Shown: positions 56,064-64,000 of the stretch, piece after piece
Position numbering within the stretch: position 1 is the stretch's first letter
How the letters are laid out: every line of letters starts with the position of its first letter
Assembly: GCF_001401805.1 (NCBI RefSeq)
Contig: NZ_LKDW01000022.1
Span: 1-64,000 of the forward strand
Source: Pseudoalteromonas sp. P1-25
GTDB taxonomy: Bacteria > Pseudomonadota > Gammaproteobacteria > Enterobacterales > Alteromonadaceae
DNA length: 64,000 nucleotides
Direction of reading: 5' to 3'
Notes under the pieces: generated by a model
What the model was told of the DNA's origin: nothing
Seen by the model: only the letters and a program-made list of their open reading frames with translations
Database searches by the model: none
Program-made: the position numbers and the translations under genes

Positions 56064-57560
56064 CTATTGTGTGTAGGTTTTTAGCTTTTTAATACTTTGT
56101 ACTAAAAACGGGATATCGAGGCTTTGCTCTATAGAAAAGCCTTCAGCGGCAGATATATTTTTATAGTTACCGTCTGAATCTATAAGCGTAATTCTATCTT
56201 TTTTGTAAGCAATAACTACACCTTGTGAGTAGTTAACGCCGGTATCTGTTTTTTTCTTATAGAGGTTTTCACCTAGCATGGTTTGCGTAACAACAGACTT
56301 ACAGTTTAAGTATTGCCCTACACTGGTTGCAATAATATCACTAGGTTGAATAAGCCCGTCTACCTTGGCTATTTGCTTATCAGAGCTGTATAACACCGAT
56401 GATGTAACTACTTCTGAGCTATTATTCGCTAAGCTAAAGGCAAAAATATGCGTGTCGTCATTGCGTGGAGAAGGGGCATCCTCTGCTTTTATGATTCTAA
56501 TCGCACTGTTTGAGTGGGCTTGGTCGTTTATAAAGCTTAATTCTTCAATACCCGTAAGTTCAATGCTTCTACGTTGGCTTTGCCATGCAGGCAAGGTTTG
56601 CTCTGATAAAATGCTCATTTTATAAAAAGAAGGTAAGCCATACACTAAACTAAATAAGCTATCGCCATGGTGTGTTGGCTGTAAAAACTGATCAGTTTTA
56701 TGTAGATTTTCATGCTTAGCAACAAACTGTTTTAACTGTTCATCGTTCTCAAATACAAAAATATCAACTTGTTGCTCGGTGTAATCGTCGCACTTTTGTA
56801 AAGGCGAAGGAATTTGATAATTAACGTTTTGATTATTAATTCTTACATCGTGAGCTTGTTTGTAGCTTTCAATGTCGAGTAAATCATTTTTAGCTAATAA
56901 ACTTTTAGCGGTTGTAGGGTACGAAAGCGGTAAAACGTTATCTTGCTTCGTTATATCAAACTTTAAATTTGCATCGGCCCAAATGTGAATACTGTGGCTA
57001 AGAGCAAAACACAATACTAAAAACGAGCTGGCAAAACGGGCAAACTTAAGTTGTTTTAAACGCGCTAAATGCTGCCATGTATAGTTACTTACAACTAGCT
57101 GAAAGCCTAAAATAAGTAAAACAATCCCCCCAGCTAACAATGTAGTAAGGGTCGGCGAGCTCGTAAGACGATGCCATAGTAAAGAAATAATTTCAGGAAG
57201 CGCAGAAGAGCTTAAGTGGTAGCCCAAATTAACATATACATATGCATCAAGCGTTAATATAGATGCCCCAAGTGTTGCAATAACGGCAGCCATACCTCGA
57301 ATATGGCGGGGATAAGGAAACACCAAGCTTAAAGGAAATACCGTCAGCACAAATGCTAAAAAAGCGATAAAGCTCGTATGGCTTAACCACGTCACTAACA
57401 TATAGGTAATACCCATAAAGCTAGTTGGCGGTGAATCTGCAAATAAAAAACTTAGGCTAATAAAAAGCGCTAAACCAATGTTTGCAAAAGTGAACCAATG
57501 GCCCCAACTTAATAACTGACTCGCTTTAGATGAAAACTGATTGTGCTGCGATAAATTCAT
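56064..57560 (-). CDS. yejM: YejM/PbgA-like inner membrane protein with shortened periplasmic domain
   Basis: A 498-residue protein. The N-terminal DUF3413 region matches E. coli YejM: QLLSWGHWFTFANIGLALFISL, then five membrane helices to about residue 200 and IWADANLKFDITKQDNVLPLSYPTTAKSLLAKNDLLD. E. coli YejM (PbgA/LapC, 586 residues) senses LPS and restrains LpxC proteolysis. Here the periplasmic part is about 90 residues shorter and the first sulfatase-like strand reads QVDIFVFENDEQ in place of the usual DG metal site. The C-terminal NYSQGVVIAY and LIDSDGNYKNI segment still aligns. It lies just downstream of yejL, as in E. coli. Confidence 0.85.
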   Translation of the reverse strand: MNLSQHNQFSSKASQLLSWGHWFTFANIGLALFISLSFLFADSPPTSFMGITYMLVTWLSHTSFIAFLAFVLTVFPLSLVFPYPRHIRGMAAVIATLGASILTLDAYVYVNLGYHLSSSALPEIISLLWHRLTSSPTLTTLLAGGIVLLILGFQLVVSNYTWQHLARLKQLKFARFASSFLVLCFALSHSIHIWADANLKFDITKQDNVLPLSYPTTAKSLLAKNDLLDIESYKQAHDVRINNQNVNYQIPSPLQKCDDYTEQQVDIFVFENDEQLKQFVAKHENLHKTDQFLQPTHHGDSLFSLVYGLPSFYKMSILSEQTLPAWQSQRRSIELTGIEELSFINDQAHSNSAIRIIKAEDAPSPRNDDTHIFAFSLANNSSEVVTSSVLYSSDKQIAKVDGLIQPSDIIATSVGQYLNCKSVVTQTMLGENLYKKKTDTGVNYSQGVVIAYKKDRITLIDSDGNYKNISAAEGFSIEQSLDIPFLVQSIKKLKTYTQ

Positions 57561-57565
57561 ATAAT

Positions 57566-57778
57566 TTATTTAACCGACTGAGCAAGTGCTTTTGCAAAGT
57601 TCTCAGTTACGGCTTGTCTTTTCCCTGCAGGTACATGCTCTTTTAGGATATGCGTGATAGAATTTCCTAAACACATAAGGCTTAAATCAACCGGCGCATT
57701 ATGTTGCGTTAGCACATCAATGAGCTGATCGACGATTTGTTCTACTTCTTCATTAGAGTATTTTGATAAGATTGGCAT
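57566..57778 (-). CDS. yejL: YejL family protein (DUF1414)
   Basis: A 70-residue protein: MPILSKYSNEEVEQIVDQLIDVLTQHNAPVDLSLMCLGNSITHIL aligns with E. coli YejL (75 residues). The frame is open 23 codons further upstream, but that would overlap the divergent yejK start, and the family begins at this Met. Function unknown; it lies between yejK and yejM in the conserved yej block. Confidence 0.88.
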   Translation of the reverse strand: MPILSKYSNEEVEQIVDQLIDVLTQHNAPVDLSLMCLGNSITHILKEHVPAGKRQAVTENFAKALAQSVK

Positions 57779-57840
57779 CAGTTGGTTCAATAAAAGAGTT
57801 ATATTCTCGTATTTTAACACCAGAGGCGTGAAAAACAAAG

Positions 57841-58857
57841 ATGACAACAGACGTTAAAAAATTAGTCGTTCATTATGTAGACAAAAAAGACGACGATACG
57901 CAAATTCACCTCCGAAACGATGAAATGGTGATTAATGATAAAGTCGCTGTTTTTATCGAACAACTCCATCATGCATACAACTCAAAGCCAGGCAAAGGTT
58001 ACTGTGCATTTAGTGGCGATAAAAATAGTGTTGTAGCGTCAGCAATGCAAAGCTATCGTAACGACGAGTTAGGCTTTTGGCACATGACCGAGCAAGCATC
58101 TACGGTTTTAAAAGAAGAGCTTGATAAGTACGCCTTTAGTGAAACCGGTTATTTAGTATTTTGTCATTATCAGTATGTGGCTACTGATTACATGCTAATA
58201 GCCATGATCAACATCAAAGAGCACTACAGCATGACCTCAGAGCTCGATTTAGCAGCGTCGCGCCACTTAGATATATCGCGCATGCAATTAGCAGCTCGCA
58301 TTGATTTAACCGCATGGGACACACAAGCTGACGACAATCGTTATATTTCGTTTATTAAAGGGCGAGCAGGGAGAAAAGTAGCAGACTTTTTCTTAGATTT
58401 TTTAGGGTGTGAAGAGGGCATAGACCCTAAACAACAAAGCCAAGTGATGCTCAGCGCTGTTGAAGATTATTTATCTGAGCAGGAGTTTGATAAATCAGAA
58501 AAAGACGAATTACGTAAGCAAGTATTTGACTACTGTAATGACTGTGTAACCACAGGTGAAGATGCAAGCGTAACTGAACTTTCGGCGACTTTAACTAAAG
58601 GCGATGACAGTCCATTTGACAGCTTTTGTAAAGAGCAAAGCTACGATTTAGAAGACTCTTTCCCGGTTGATAAAAAAACCGTGACCAGTATGGTTAAGTT
58701 CTCGGGTTTAGGCGGCGGTGTAAGTGTAAGTTTTGAGCGTAAACATTTAGGTGAGCGCGTAACTTACAATGAAGCGACTGATACACTAGTCATTAAAGGC
58801 ATTCCACCTAACTTAAAAGATCAACTACAACGTTTTATGGAAAGTGAAAGTGAGTAA
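57841..58857 (+). CDS. yejK: Nucleoid-associated protein YejK
   Basis: A 338-residue nucleoid-associated protein (NdpA family). Family segments are the N-terminal VVHYVDKK, the FCHYQYVATDYMLIAMINIKEHYSMTSELDLAASRHLDISRMQLAARIDL core, FIKGRAGRKVADFFLDFLGC, and the C-terminal VSVSFERKHLGERVTYNEATDTLVIKGIPPNLKDQL. Divergent from yejL, conserved order. Confidence 0.95.
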   Translation: MTTDVKKLVVHYVDKKDDDTQIHLRNDEMVINDKVAVFIEQLHHAYNSKPGKGYCAFSGDKNSVVASAMQSYRNDELGFWHMTEQASTVLKEELDKYAFSETGYLVFCHYQYVATDYMLIAMINIKEHYSMTSELDLAASRHLDISRMQLAARIDLTAWDTQADDNRYISFIKGRAGRKVADFFLDFLGCEEGIDPKQQSQVMLSAVEDYLSEQEFDKSEKDELRKQVFDYCNDCVTTGEDASVTELSATLTKGDDSPFDSFCKEQSYDLEDSFPVDKKTVTSMVKFSGLGGGVSVSFERKHLGERVTYNEATDTLVIKGIPPNLKDQLQRFMESESE

Positions 58858-58889
58858 ACTCATTTGATCTAATTAAAAGCTGATTTAAG

Positions 58890-58917
58890 AGCGCGATTTT
58901 TATATCGCGCTTTTTTA
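58890..58917 (+). terminator. Terminator of yejK
   Basis: GCGCGAT / ATCGCGC hairpin followed by T6, 33 bases after the stop. Confidence 0.9.
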
Positions 58918-58989
58918 TTTTTGCTAGGTAGTAAAGCCACTTAAAAGTATATTGCACAAAGAGAAGTGAATGAGAATAAAATGTGAAAA
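58913..58989. repeat. Intergenic direct repeat, copy 1
   Basis: About 77 bases matching copy 2 at 59186-59262 at roughly six of seven positions. The best-conserved core is TAAAGCCACTTAAAAGT, followed by TATTGCACAAAGA. It does not code for protein. Confidence 0.75.
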
Positions 58990-59185
58990 CAACACCAATT
59001 TAAACAATTATTTTTTCATTTGTTCGCTAAAAGCGCAGCGTCTCATATCCTCTTTGTGAATATACGTTTATTACGGGCTTTGCCCGGCACGCCAATAAGT
59101 TGTGCGTCTACAGGTTAATATTATTTACGGTGTTTAAGTTTGGCTGGAGTCATAAAGTTTGCTTACGCGAGAAGCAATGCAGCTG
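58990..59185. other. Non-coding spacer between the direct repeats
   Basis: AT-rich DNA with a small hairpin-forming CGGGCTTTGCCCG near 59078-59090. I see no gene and no insertion-sequence remnant that I can name. It may be the internal part of a decayed mobile or repeat element bounded by the two direct repeats. Confidence 0.35.
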
Positions 59186-59262
59186 TTTATTTTTGCTGGC
59201 TATTAAAGCCACTTAAAAGTCTATTGCACAAAGACAAGCGAAAGAGGATCAAATGAGAAAAT
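59186..59262. repeat. Intergenic direct repeat, copy 2
   Basis: Second copy of the repeat at 58913-58989, 273 bases away in the same orientation. It lies between yejK and rne and ends 30 bases before the rne terminator. Confidence 0.75.
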
Positions 59263-59292
59263 ACATTTCAGGGCAAGACAGGTTTTAAAACA

Positions 59293-59328
59293 AAAAAGCC
59301 CCGCTATTTGTTAATAGCGGGGCTTTTT
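59293..59328 (-). terminator. Terminator of rne
   Basis: AGCCCCGCTATT / AATAGCGGGGCT perfect stem with T-runs on both sides, about 15 bases after the rne stop on the minus strand. Confidence 0.92.
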
Positions 59329-59343
59329 AATGAGTGTTAATGG

Positions 59344-62300
59344 TTAATCAGCACTCATTGTTTTAGTCATTGCAGAACTCGCACGACCTGCTGGTTTAAT
59401 TGAACCTGCGCGTAAGCCACTATCAGGCACTAACTCACGTTTGTCGTGTGCCATGGCAACTGATGTATGCTTTACGTCGCTATCAGCAACAGGTGTCGGT
59501 TGTGCCATTGGTGCACTTGCCGCGCCTTTGGTGATAACCGTTTTTGCATTTACATCTTTTTGAGTTGCATTTGCAGTAACTGGTTGCTCAGTTGCTACAG
59601 GCTCTGCTTTAACAGGCTCTGGCGTTGCTGGTTGCTCAGCTGCTACAGGCTCTGCTTTAACAGGCTCTGGTGTTGCTGGTTGCTCAGCTACCTCAGGCTC
59701 TGCTTTAACAGGCTCTGGCGTTTCTGGTTGTTCAGCTACTTCAGGCTCTGCTTTAACAGGCTCTGGTGTTGCTGGTTGCTCCGCTACTTCAGGCTCTGCT
59801 TTAACAGGCTCTGGCGTTTCTGGTTGTTCAGCTACTTCAGGCTCTGCTTTAACAGGCTCTGGGGTTGCTGGTTGCTCAGCTACTTCAGGCTCTGATTTCA
59901 CAGGTTCAGGTGCTGAAATAGGTTGCTCAGTAACAACAACGGGCTCTTCAGCTGTTTCAGGGTCAACCGTTTTCACTGCATCGTCATTGGCTGTTGGTTG
60001 CTCTGCTTTAGGGGCAGCCTCAACTTTAGCTAGGTCTTCTACAGCTATCGCTTGCTCAACATTTTCTGATGCATCGTTTGAGCTTGGCTGTTCAGCTTTT
60101 GCTTTAAGCTCTGCCTCGTACTCTGCTGCTGCTTGATCAGCGACAGGAACAAATGCAGGCGCTTCAGTGGTTCTTTCTTCATTTGCTTCATTTTGCTCAG
60201 GGCGGCGACGACGCTGACCCGAAGCACGAAGGTGACGAGGAGAACGGCGTGAGCGCGTACGTGTTTGCCCTTGCTCATCTTCAGAGTGTGCTTCCTCAGA
60301 TGGCACTGCAGCTACTGGCTTTGCTTCTTGCTCAGGTTGTGTTTTAGCCGTTTGCTCTTTTACAGGTGCAGGCTTTGTTTGCTCTGATTTTTGCTCATTA
60401 GTAGCTTGCTTTTCTGCTGGCGCTTTCTCTTGCGCTTTAGGTTGCTCTACTTTTGGCGTTTCAGTGCTTTGCTGCGCTTGCTCAGGCGTATCAGATGCGT
60501 TTACTTGCTCAGTATTTTCATCTTGGATACGTACTTTTTTACGCACATTACGACGTTGACGACGAACTTTTGGCTTTTGCTCTTTAGGATCAGCGTTTTG
60601 TTTAGTCTCAGCTTCATTCGGTTTAGCGTCTGTTTTAACTTGCTCTTTATCTGCATTACGATTGTCGTTATTACGGTTATCGTTACGCTTACGCGAGTTA
60701 GGGTTACGACGACGCTTGTTACGGTTCTCGTTTTTCTCTTGGCTTTCGTTCGCTGTAGAATCAGTTTTCACTTCTTCTTCACTAGGGCGTTCACCACGAG
60801 GTTTAGAGCGTGAGTTGTTACGACGACGCTGGTTGTTATTACGACGACGATTGTCACTGTTACCACGGCGATTGTTATTACGCGTTTGCTGTTGCTTTTC
60901 TTGCTCAGCTTTTTCTTTTGCTTGTTTTTCTTCTTCGCTTTCACTAGAGAATAACGACTTGAACCAATTACCAATAGCCGCGAGTAAACCGCCTTCAACT
61001 TTAGGTACTGCAACAGGGGCTGCTGGCTTATCTACTTTAGCTTGTGGTGCAGGTGTTGAAGGCATAACAACACCTTTAAGCATAGGTTCTTCACGTACCG
61101 GCGCAGCTGCGGGTTTAGCCATTTCGAACGATTCAGGCTCTGGGGCAACAACTTGGTCGTAACTTACTGTTTCCAGTGTTTCGTCTTTACGTAAACGCAT
61201 TACTTCGTAGTGTGGTGTTTCCATGTGTTGATTAGGAATAATCACCACATCACATTTGTGATGTTTTTCAATACGGTGAACGCTTCTGCGCTGCTCGTTT
61301 AATAAATAAGCGGCAACAGCTACAGGCACTTGGGCGTTTACTTGTGCAGTGTTGTCTTTAATTGCTTCTTCTTCAATTAAACGCAAAATAGAAAGGGCGA
61401 TTGACTCATTAGAGCGAATCGTGCCTTGTCCGCTACAACGCGGGCACGGGCCTTGGCTTGCTTCACCAAGCGAAGGGCGTAAACGCTGGCGCGACATTTC
61501 TAGTAAACCAAAGCGCGATATTTTGCCAATTTGTACACGCGCACGATCTGGGCGAGCCGCGTCTTTTAAACGGTTTTCTACTTCGCGTTGATGGCGTGGC
61601 GGTGTCATATCGATAAAGTCGATAACAATTAAACCACCTAAGTCGCGAAGACGTAATTGGCGGGCAATTTCATCAGCCGCTTCTAAATTAGTATTGAGTG
61701 CTGTTTCTTCAATATCACCGCCTTTAGTTGCCTTAGACGAGTTAATATCAATAGAGGTAAGCGCTTCTGTTGGGTCAATTACTATAGAACCACCTGAAGG
61801 CAAACGTACTTCACGTTGGAACGCAGATTCGATTTGGCTTTCAATTTGGTAATGTGTGAATAATGGCGTGTCGCCTTGATATAGCTTTACACGGCTCATA
61901 AAATCAGGGCGAAAACGCTCAATGTGCGCTTTAGCTTCTTCAAATACACGTGGTTTATCAATTAAGATTTCGCCAATATCGCGGCGTAAATAATCGCGAA
62001 TAGCGCGAAAAATTACATTGCTTTCTTGGTGTATCAAAAACGGAGCTTTAGCACTATCGGCTGCTTGTTGAATAGCATCCCAATGGACTAAAAGCGCTTT
62101 TAAATCGTAGTTTAATTCTTCAAACGATTTGCCAACACCTGCGGTACGTACAATTAAGCCCATGCCTTTTGGTAGTTCTAAACGGCTAAGTGCTTCTTTA
62201 AGGTCTGTACGCTCATCACCTTCGATACGACGAGAAATACCGCCTGCACGAGGATTATTAGGCATAAGCACTAAGTAACTACCCGCTACGCTGATAAAAG

Positions 62301-62652
62301 TAGTAAGGGCTGCGCCTTTTTGGCCGCGCTCTTCTTTATCTACTTGTACTATTACCTCTTGGCCTTCTTTAATCACGTCGCGAATGTTAGGGCGACCATG
62401 AAAAGTGTAACCTTGCGGGAAGTATGTGCGGGCAATTTCTTTTAAAGGAAGGAAACCATGACGATCGGCGCCGTAATCTACAAAAGCCGCTTCTAAAGAA
62501 GGTTCAATGCGTGTAATTTTGCCTTTATAAATATTGGCTTTTTTCTGTTCGTGACCTGGGCTTTCTATATCTAAATCATATAGGCGCTGGCCATCAACCA
62601 GTGCTACGCGCATTTCTTCTTGCTGCGTTGCATTGATTAGCATACGTTTCAT
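59344..62652 (-). CDS. rne: Ribonuclease E
   Basis: Essential endoribonuclease and degradosome scaffold, 1102 residues. The N-terminal catalytic half is highly conserved: [23 protein letters not shown]1 domain ([24 protein letters not shown]), 5' sensor region, DNase-like catalytic part ([19 protein letters not shown]) and zinc link CPRCSGQG near residue 402. The tail is disordered, with an amphipathic segment ([15 protein letters not shown]) for membrane binding, an Arg/Asn-rich RNA-binding stretch, a Glu/Pro tandem repeat, and a C-terminal GRASSAMTK motif like the PNPase-binding end of other gammaproteobacterial RNase E proteins. Confidence 0.96.
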   Translation of the reverse strand: MKRMLINATQQEEMRVALVDGQRLYDLDIESPGHEQKKANIYKGKITRIEPSLEAAFVDYGADRHGFLPLKEIARTYFPQGYTFHGRPNIRDVIKEGQEVIVQVDKEERGQKGAALTTFISVAGSYLVLMPNNPRAGGISRRIEGDERTDLKEALSRLELPKGMGLIVRTAGVGKSFEELNYDLKALLVHWDAIQQAADSAKAPFLIHQESNVIFRAIRDYLRRDIGEILIDKPRVFEEAKAHIERFRPDFMSRVKLYQGDTPLFTHYQIESQIESAFQREVRLPSGGSIVIDPTEALTSIDINSSKATKGGDIEETALNTNLEAADEIARQLRLRDLGGLIVIDFIDMTPPRHQREVENRLKDAARPDRARVQIGKISRFGLLEMSRQRLRPSLGEASQGPCPRCSGQGTIRSNESIALSILRLIEEEAIKDNTAQVNAQVPVAVAAYLLNEQRRSVHRIEKHHKCDVVIIPNQHMETPHYEVMRLRKDETLETVSYDQVVAPEPESFEMAKPAAAPVREEPMLKGVVMPSTPAPQAKVDKPAAPVAVPKVEGGLLAAIGNWFKSLFSSESEEEKQAKEKAEQEKQQQTRNNNRRGNSDNRRRNNNQRRRNNSRSKPRGERPSEEEVKTDSTANESQEKNENRNKRRRNPNSRKRNDNRNNDNRNADKEQVKTDAKPNEAETKQNADPKEQKPKVRRQRRNVRKKVRIQDENTEQVNASDTPEQAQQSTETPKVEQPKAQEKAPAEKQATNEQKSEQTKPAPVKEQTAKTQPEQEAKPVAAVPSEEAHSEDEQGQTRTRSRRSPRHLRASGQRRRRPEQNEANEERTTEAPAFVPVADQAAAEYEAELKAKAEQPSSNDASENVEQAIAVEDLAKVEAAPKAEQPTANDDAVKTVDPETAEEPVVVTEQPISAPEPVKSEPEVAEQPATPEPVKAEPEVAEQPETPEPVKAEPEVAEQPATPEPVKAEPEVAEQPETPEPVKAEPEVAEQPATPEPVKAEPVAAEQPATPEPVKAEPVATEQPVTANATQKDVNAKTVITKGAASAPMAQPTPVADSDVKHTSVAMAHDKRELVPDSGLRAGSIKPAGRASSAMTKTMSAD
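59582..59917 (-). repeat. Tandem 48-base repeat inside rne
   Basis: Seven units of 48 bases, the last one divergent, encode the 16-residue unit [16 protein letters not shown]. Units alternate between PAT and PET versions, so a 96-base double unit appears to have been amplified. All remain in frame. Confidence 0.93.
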
Positions 62653-62802
62653 ATTGTTACTCTACTTATTTTGTGTCGCTGACATGACGAAACGTGTTCG
62701 CCTGTTCAGTTGTTCCCTTTTTTAGAATGTGCAGCCTCACGACTGGGTCTGTTACGGAACGCTCTGTAATGTGTATGCAGTATTTTTTAAATGCTGGCTA
62801 AC

Positions 62803-62824
62803 AATAACGTACGCTTACGTTATT
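62803..62824 (-). ncRNA. Hairpin in the probable rne 5' leader
   Basis: Perfect 9-base arms AATAACGTA / TACGTTATT around a four-base loop, about 150 bases upstream of the rne start. It is a candidate counterpart of the RNase E-responsive hairpins of the E. coli rne leader. Confidence 0.45.
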
Positions 62825-62933
62825 AAATTCTTTATGGTGCTAAAACTGTTGGCTCTTACGCTCTTTACAAGTTTTACCCAGAAGTTGGCCTGTCATATCA
62901 ATCTTTTTAGTACGTTTATGTTAGGCGCGTAGG

Positions 62934-62983
62934 GCTCGTTAAGTTGCGTAAATACGATGAGTATTTTCTAAGTACTTACGAGC
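62934..62983 (-). ncRNA. Long-range stem with inner hairpin in the probable rne leader
   Basis: GCTCGT(T)AAG at 62934-62943 pairs with CTTACGAGC at 62975-62983 with one bulge. Inside, AAATAC / GTATTT (62950-62966) forms a small hairpin with a five-base loop. Confidence 0.4.
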
Positions 62984-63320
62984 AAAGTTCGCTGCCGAAT
63001 GTTAATAAACGCTTATTTGCTAGATTTTTAGTTCTAAATAAGCTGCTATACGGTACTACATGTGAGCAAATGCTGAACAACGTATTTACGTCGTCACTAT
63101 CAAACAAATTATTTGTTCATTGCTTTTATTTTTACATTAAATGTCAATTCATGTTCAAACTTAATCAGTAATATATTACGCGCATTACTGTTAGTTGAGC
63201 GCACGTGTTAACTGAGTAGGCATAAAAGCTTTGGAAAACTTAACTCGGATCTGTATGATCGGCTACCCAGAATGTGCATCACGAAAGTTTTAATGTGTTA
63301 AAAAGCACCGTTGTTATTTT

Positions 63321-63339
63321 GCAAATACTAAATATTTGC
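63321..63339. promoter_or_regulatory. Inverted repeat upstream of rluC
   Basis: GCAAATA / TATTTGC with a five-base spacer, about 70 bases upstream of rluC. A dimeric operator or a leader hairpin is possible. Confidence 0.35.
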
Positions 63340-63409
63340 GCTGCTGATTATCCCACTATTATAACCGTGTTAGCAACTAAATTATTTTACTTAAATCAGT
63401 GATTAGGCA

Positions 63410-64000
63410 ATGTCAGAAAAAACCGGCTTACAAGTAACTTTTGTCACAATCAACGAAGACCATTTAGGTCAGCGTATTGATAACTTTCTTATTACCCATT
63501 TAAAAGGGGTGCCTAAAAGCGCTGTTTATAAAATTTTACGCAAAGGCGAGGTACGCGTTAATAAAAAACGCATTAAGCCTGTTTATAAATTACAACTTAA
63601 TGATGTCGTGCGTATTCCGCCAATTAAAGTAGCAGAACGCGAAGAGTTTGTGCCTAAAAAGCTAGATAAAGTAAAACAATTAGAAAGCGCCATTTTATTT
63701 GAAGACAAGTACCTTATTGTTATTAATAAACCTTCAGGCATGGCTGTGCATGGGGGGAGCGGCTTAAGCTATGGTTTAATAGAAGCGCTGCGCGTATTAC
63801 GCCCAGATGAGCGTAATTTAGAGCTCGTACACAGACTTGATAGAGACACATCGGGCTGTTTATTAATTTCGAAGCGTCGCTCAGTGCTCACTGCGCTGCA
63901 TGAGCAGCTGCGTGAAAAAACCATGGAAAAAAACTACTGGGCATTGGTAACAGGGCAGTGGGACTCATCGGTTAAAAATGTGACCGAAGGCCTGCGTAAA
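63410..64000 (+). CDS. rluC: 23S rRNA pseudouridine synthase RluC (5' part, cut by window end)
   Basis: Makes pseudouridines 955, 2504 and 2580 of 23S rRNA in E. coli. The first 197 codons are present. An N-terminal S4 domain reads GQRIDNFLITHLKGVPKSAVYKILRKGEVRVNKKRIK. The catalytic part begins at ILFEDKYLIVINKPSGMAVHGG and contains the HRLDRDTSG motif with the catalytic Asp. The ATG at 63410 has AGG upstream. The gene is divergent from rne, as in E. coli. Confidence 0.95.
   Translation, partial: MSEKTGLQVTFVTINEDHLGQRIDNFLITHLKGVPKSAVYKILRKGEVRVNKKRIKPVYKLQLNDVVRIPPIKVAEREEFVPKKLDKVKQLESAILFEDKYLIVINKPSGMAVHGGSGLSYGLIEALRVLRPDERNLELVHRLDRDTSGCLLISKRRSVLTALHEQLREKTMEKNYWALVTGQWDSSVKNVTEGLRK

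Larger units (their letters stand above)
62653..63409. other. rne leader and rluC control region, 757 bases without a gene
   Basis: Divergent intergenic region. On the rne side it holds a perfect hairpin (62803-62824) and a longer folded element (62934-62983). On the rluC side it holds an inverted repeat at 63321-63339. Short open frames in it lack good ribosome sites. In E. coli the rne leader is several hundred bases long and lets RNase E control its own mRNA; this region is of similar type by position. Confidence 0.6.

Noticed and set aside
57779..57847. N-terminal extension of yejL
   Set aside because: It would overlap the divergent yejK start, and E. coli YejL begins at the Met encoded at 57778.
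59041..59120. Tiny open frame in the spacer between the direct repeats
   Set aside because: About 20 codons, no ribosome site and no recognisable product.
59467..59895. Open frame opposite the rne repeat encoding a Cys/Leu/Arg/Phe repeat protein
   Set aside because: It is the antisense shadow of the in-frame rne tandem repeat; it has no ribosome site and its composition merely mirrors the Glu/Pro codons.
59582..59917. Regular repeats resembling a CRISPR array
   Set aside because: There are no unique spacers; the units are contiguous 48-base coding repeats inside rne.
60391..61162. Overlapping open frames antisense to rne
   Set aside because: Low-complexity Leu/Arg/Ser products are what the disordered rne tail gives on the opposite strand.
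62729..63171. Two small plus-strand open frames upstream of rluC
   Set aside because: No ribosome sites, unlikely composition, and they lie over the probable rne leader hairpins on the other strand.

Overview
The window is AT-rich chromosomal DNA from a marine gammaproteobacterium of the Alteromonadales, most like Pseudoalteromonas. This is inferred from gene content and order, since no database search was possible. The supporting blocks are recC-recB-recD, a ccoNOQP-ccoH-ccoI-ccoS-fnr-uspE-ttcA respiratory block, mfd-csiV, yejM/yejL facing yejK, rne facing rluC, and three large TonB-dependent receptors. I see no insertion sequence, phage or CRISPR array. The window is mostly core genome with a few accessory clusters.

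Layout. Positions 1-2173 hold tRNA-Lys, nadA, tRNA-Ser and an unknown small gene. Positions 2304-9021 hold an OprD-type porin, a DUF2750 protein, an Old Yellow Enzyme (nemA-like) behind an operator-like inverted repeat, and a TonB receptor followed by a PhoD-type phosphatase. PHO-box-like half-sites precede that receptor. Positions 9182-17992 are the recCBD operon. Positions 18289-20501 hold a secreted lipase-like hydrolase and a membrane-anchored periplasmic protein of unknown family. Positions 20552-30599 (minus strand) run from ccoN to ttcA and include ccoS. They encode the cbb3 oxidase, its copper and assembly factors, and the oxygen regulator FNR, with an FNR-box-like site upstream of ccoN.

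Positions 30939-36061 hold a lipoprotein, a strongly codon-biased TonB receptor behind a 657-base leader region, and an unknown membrane protein. Positions 36120-43361 (minus strand) hold a small lipoprotein, csiV, mfd, the agmatine-to-putrescine genes aguB and aguA, and a PilZ-like protein. Positions 43530-46449 hold an exported HAD protein and a peroxiredoxin-like protein divergent from a LysR regulator, plus a DUF2937 protein. Positions 46560-51261 are a FecI-FecR-TonB receptor operon whose receptor carries a second, internal signal peptide with its own ribosome binding site. Positions 51344-57778 hold a lone exbD, a DUF2383 protein, aceK with a LysR gene, a DUF4124-like protein, a shortened yejM homologue and yejL. 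Positions 57841-64000 hold yejK, a pair of intergenic direct repeats, rne with a tandem-repeat tail, a structured 757-base rne/rluC intergenic region, and the 5' part of rluC.

The best candidates for new biology are four. First, the receptor with two stacked export signals (48226-51261), which could yield a signalling and a non-signalling form. Second, the secreted lipase with a membrane-anchored partner (18289-20501), which resembles the lipase-foldase layout without the foldase motif. Third, the possible phosphate-responsive receptor/phosphatase pair (5498-9021). Fourth, the shortened yejM homologue (56064-57560). All are inferences from sequence alone.
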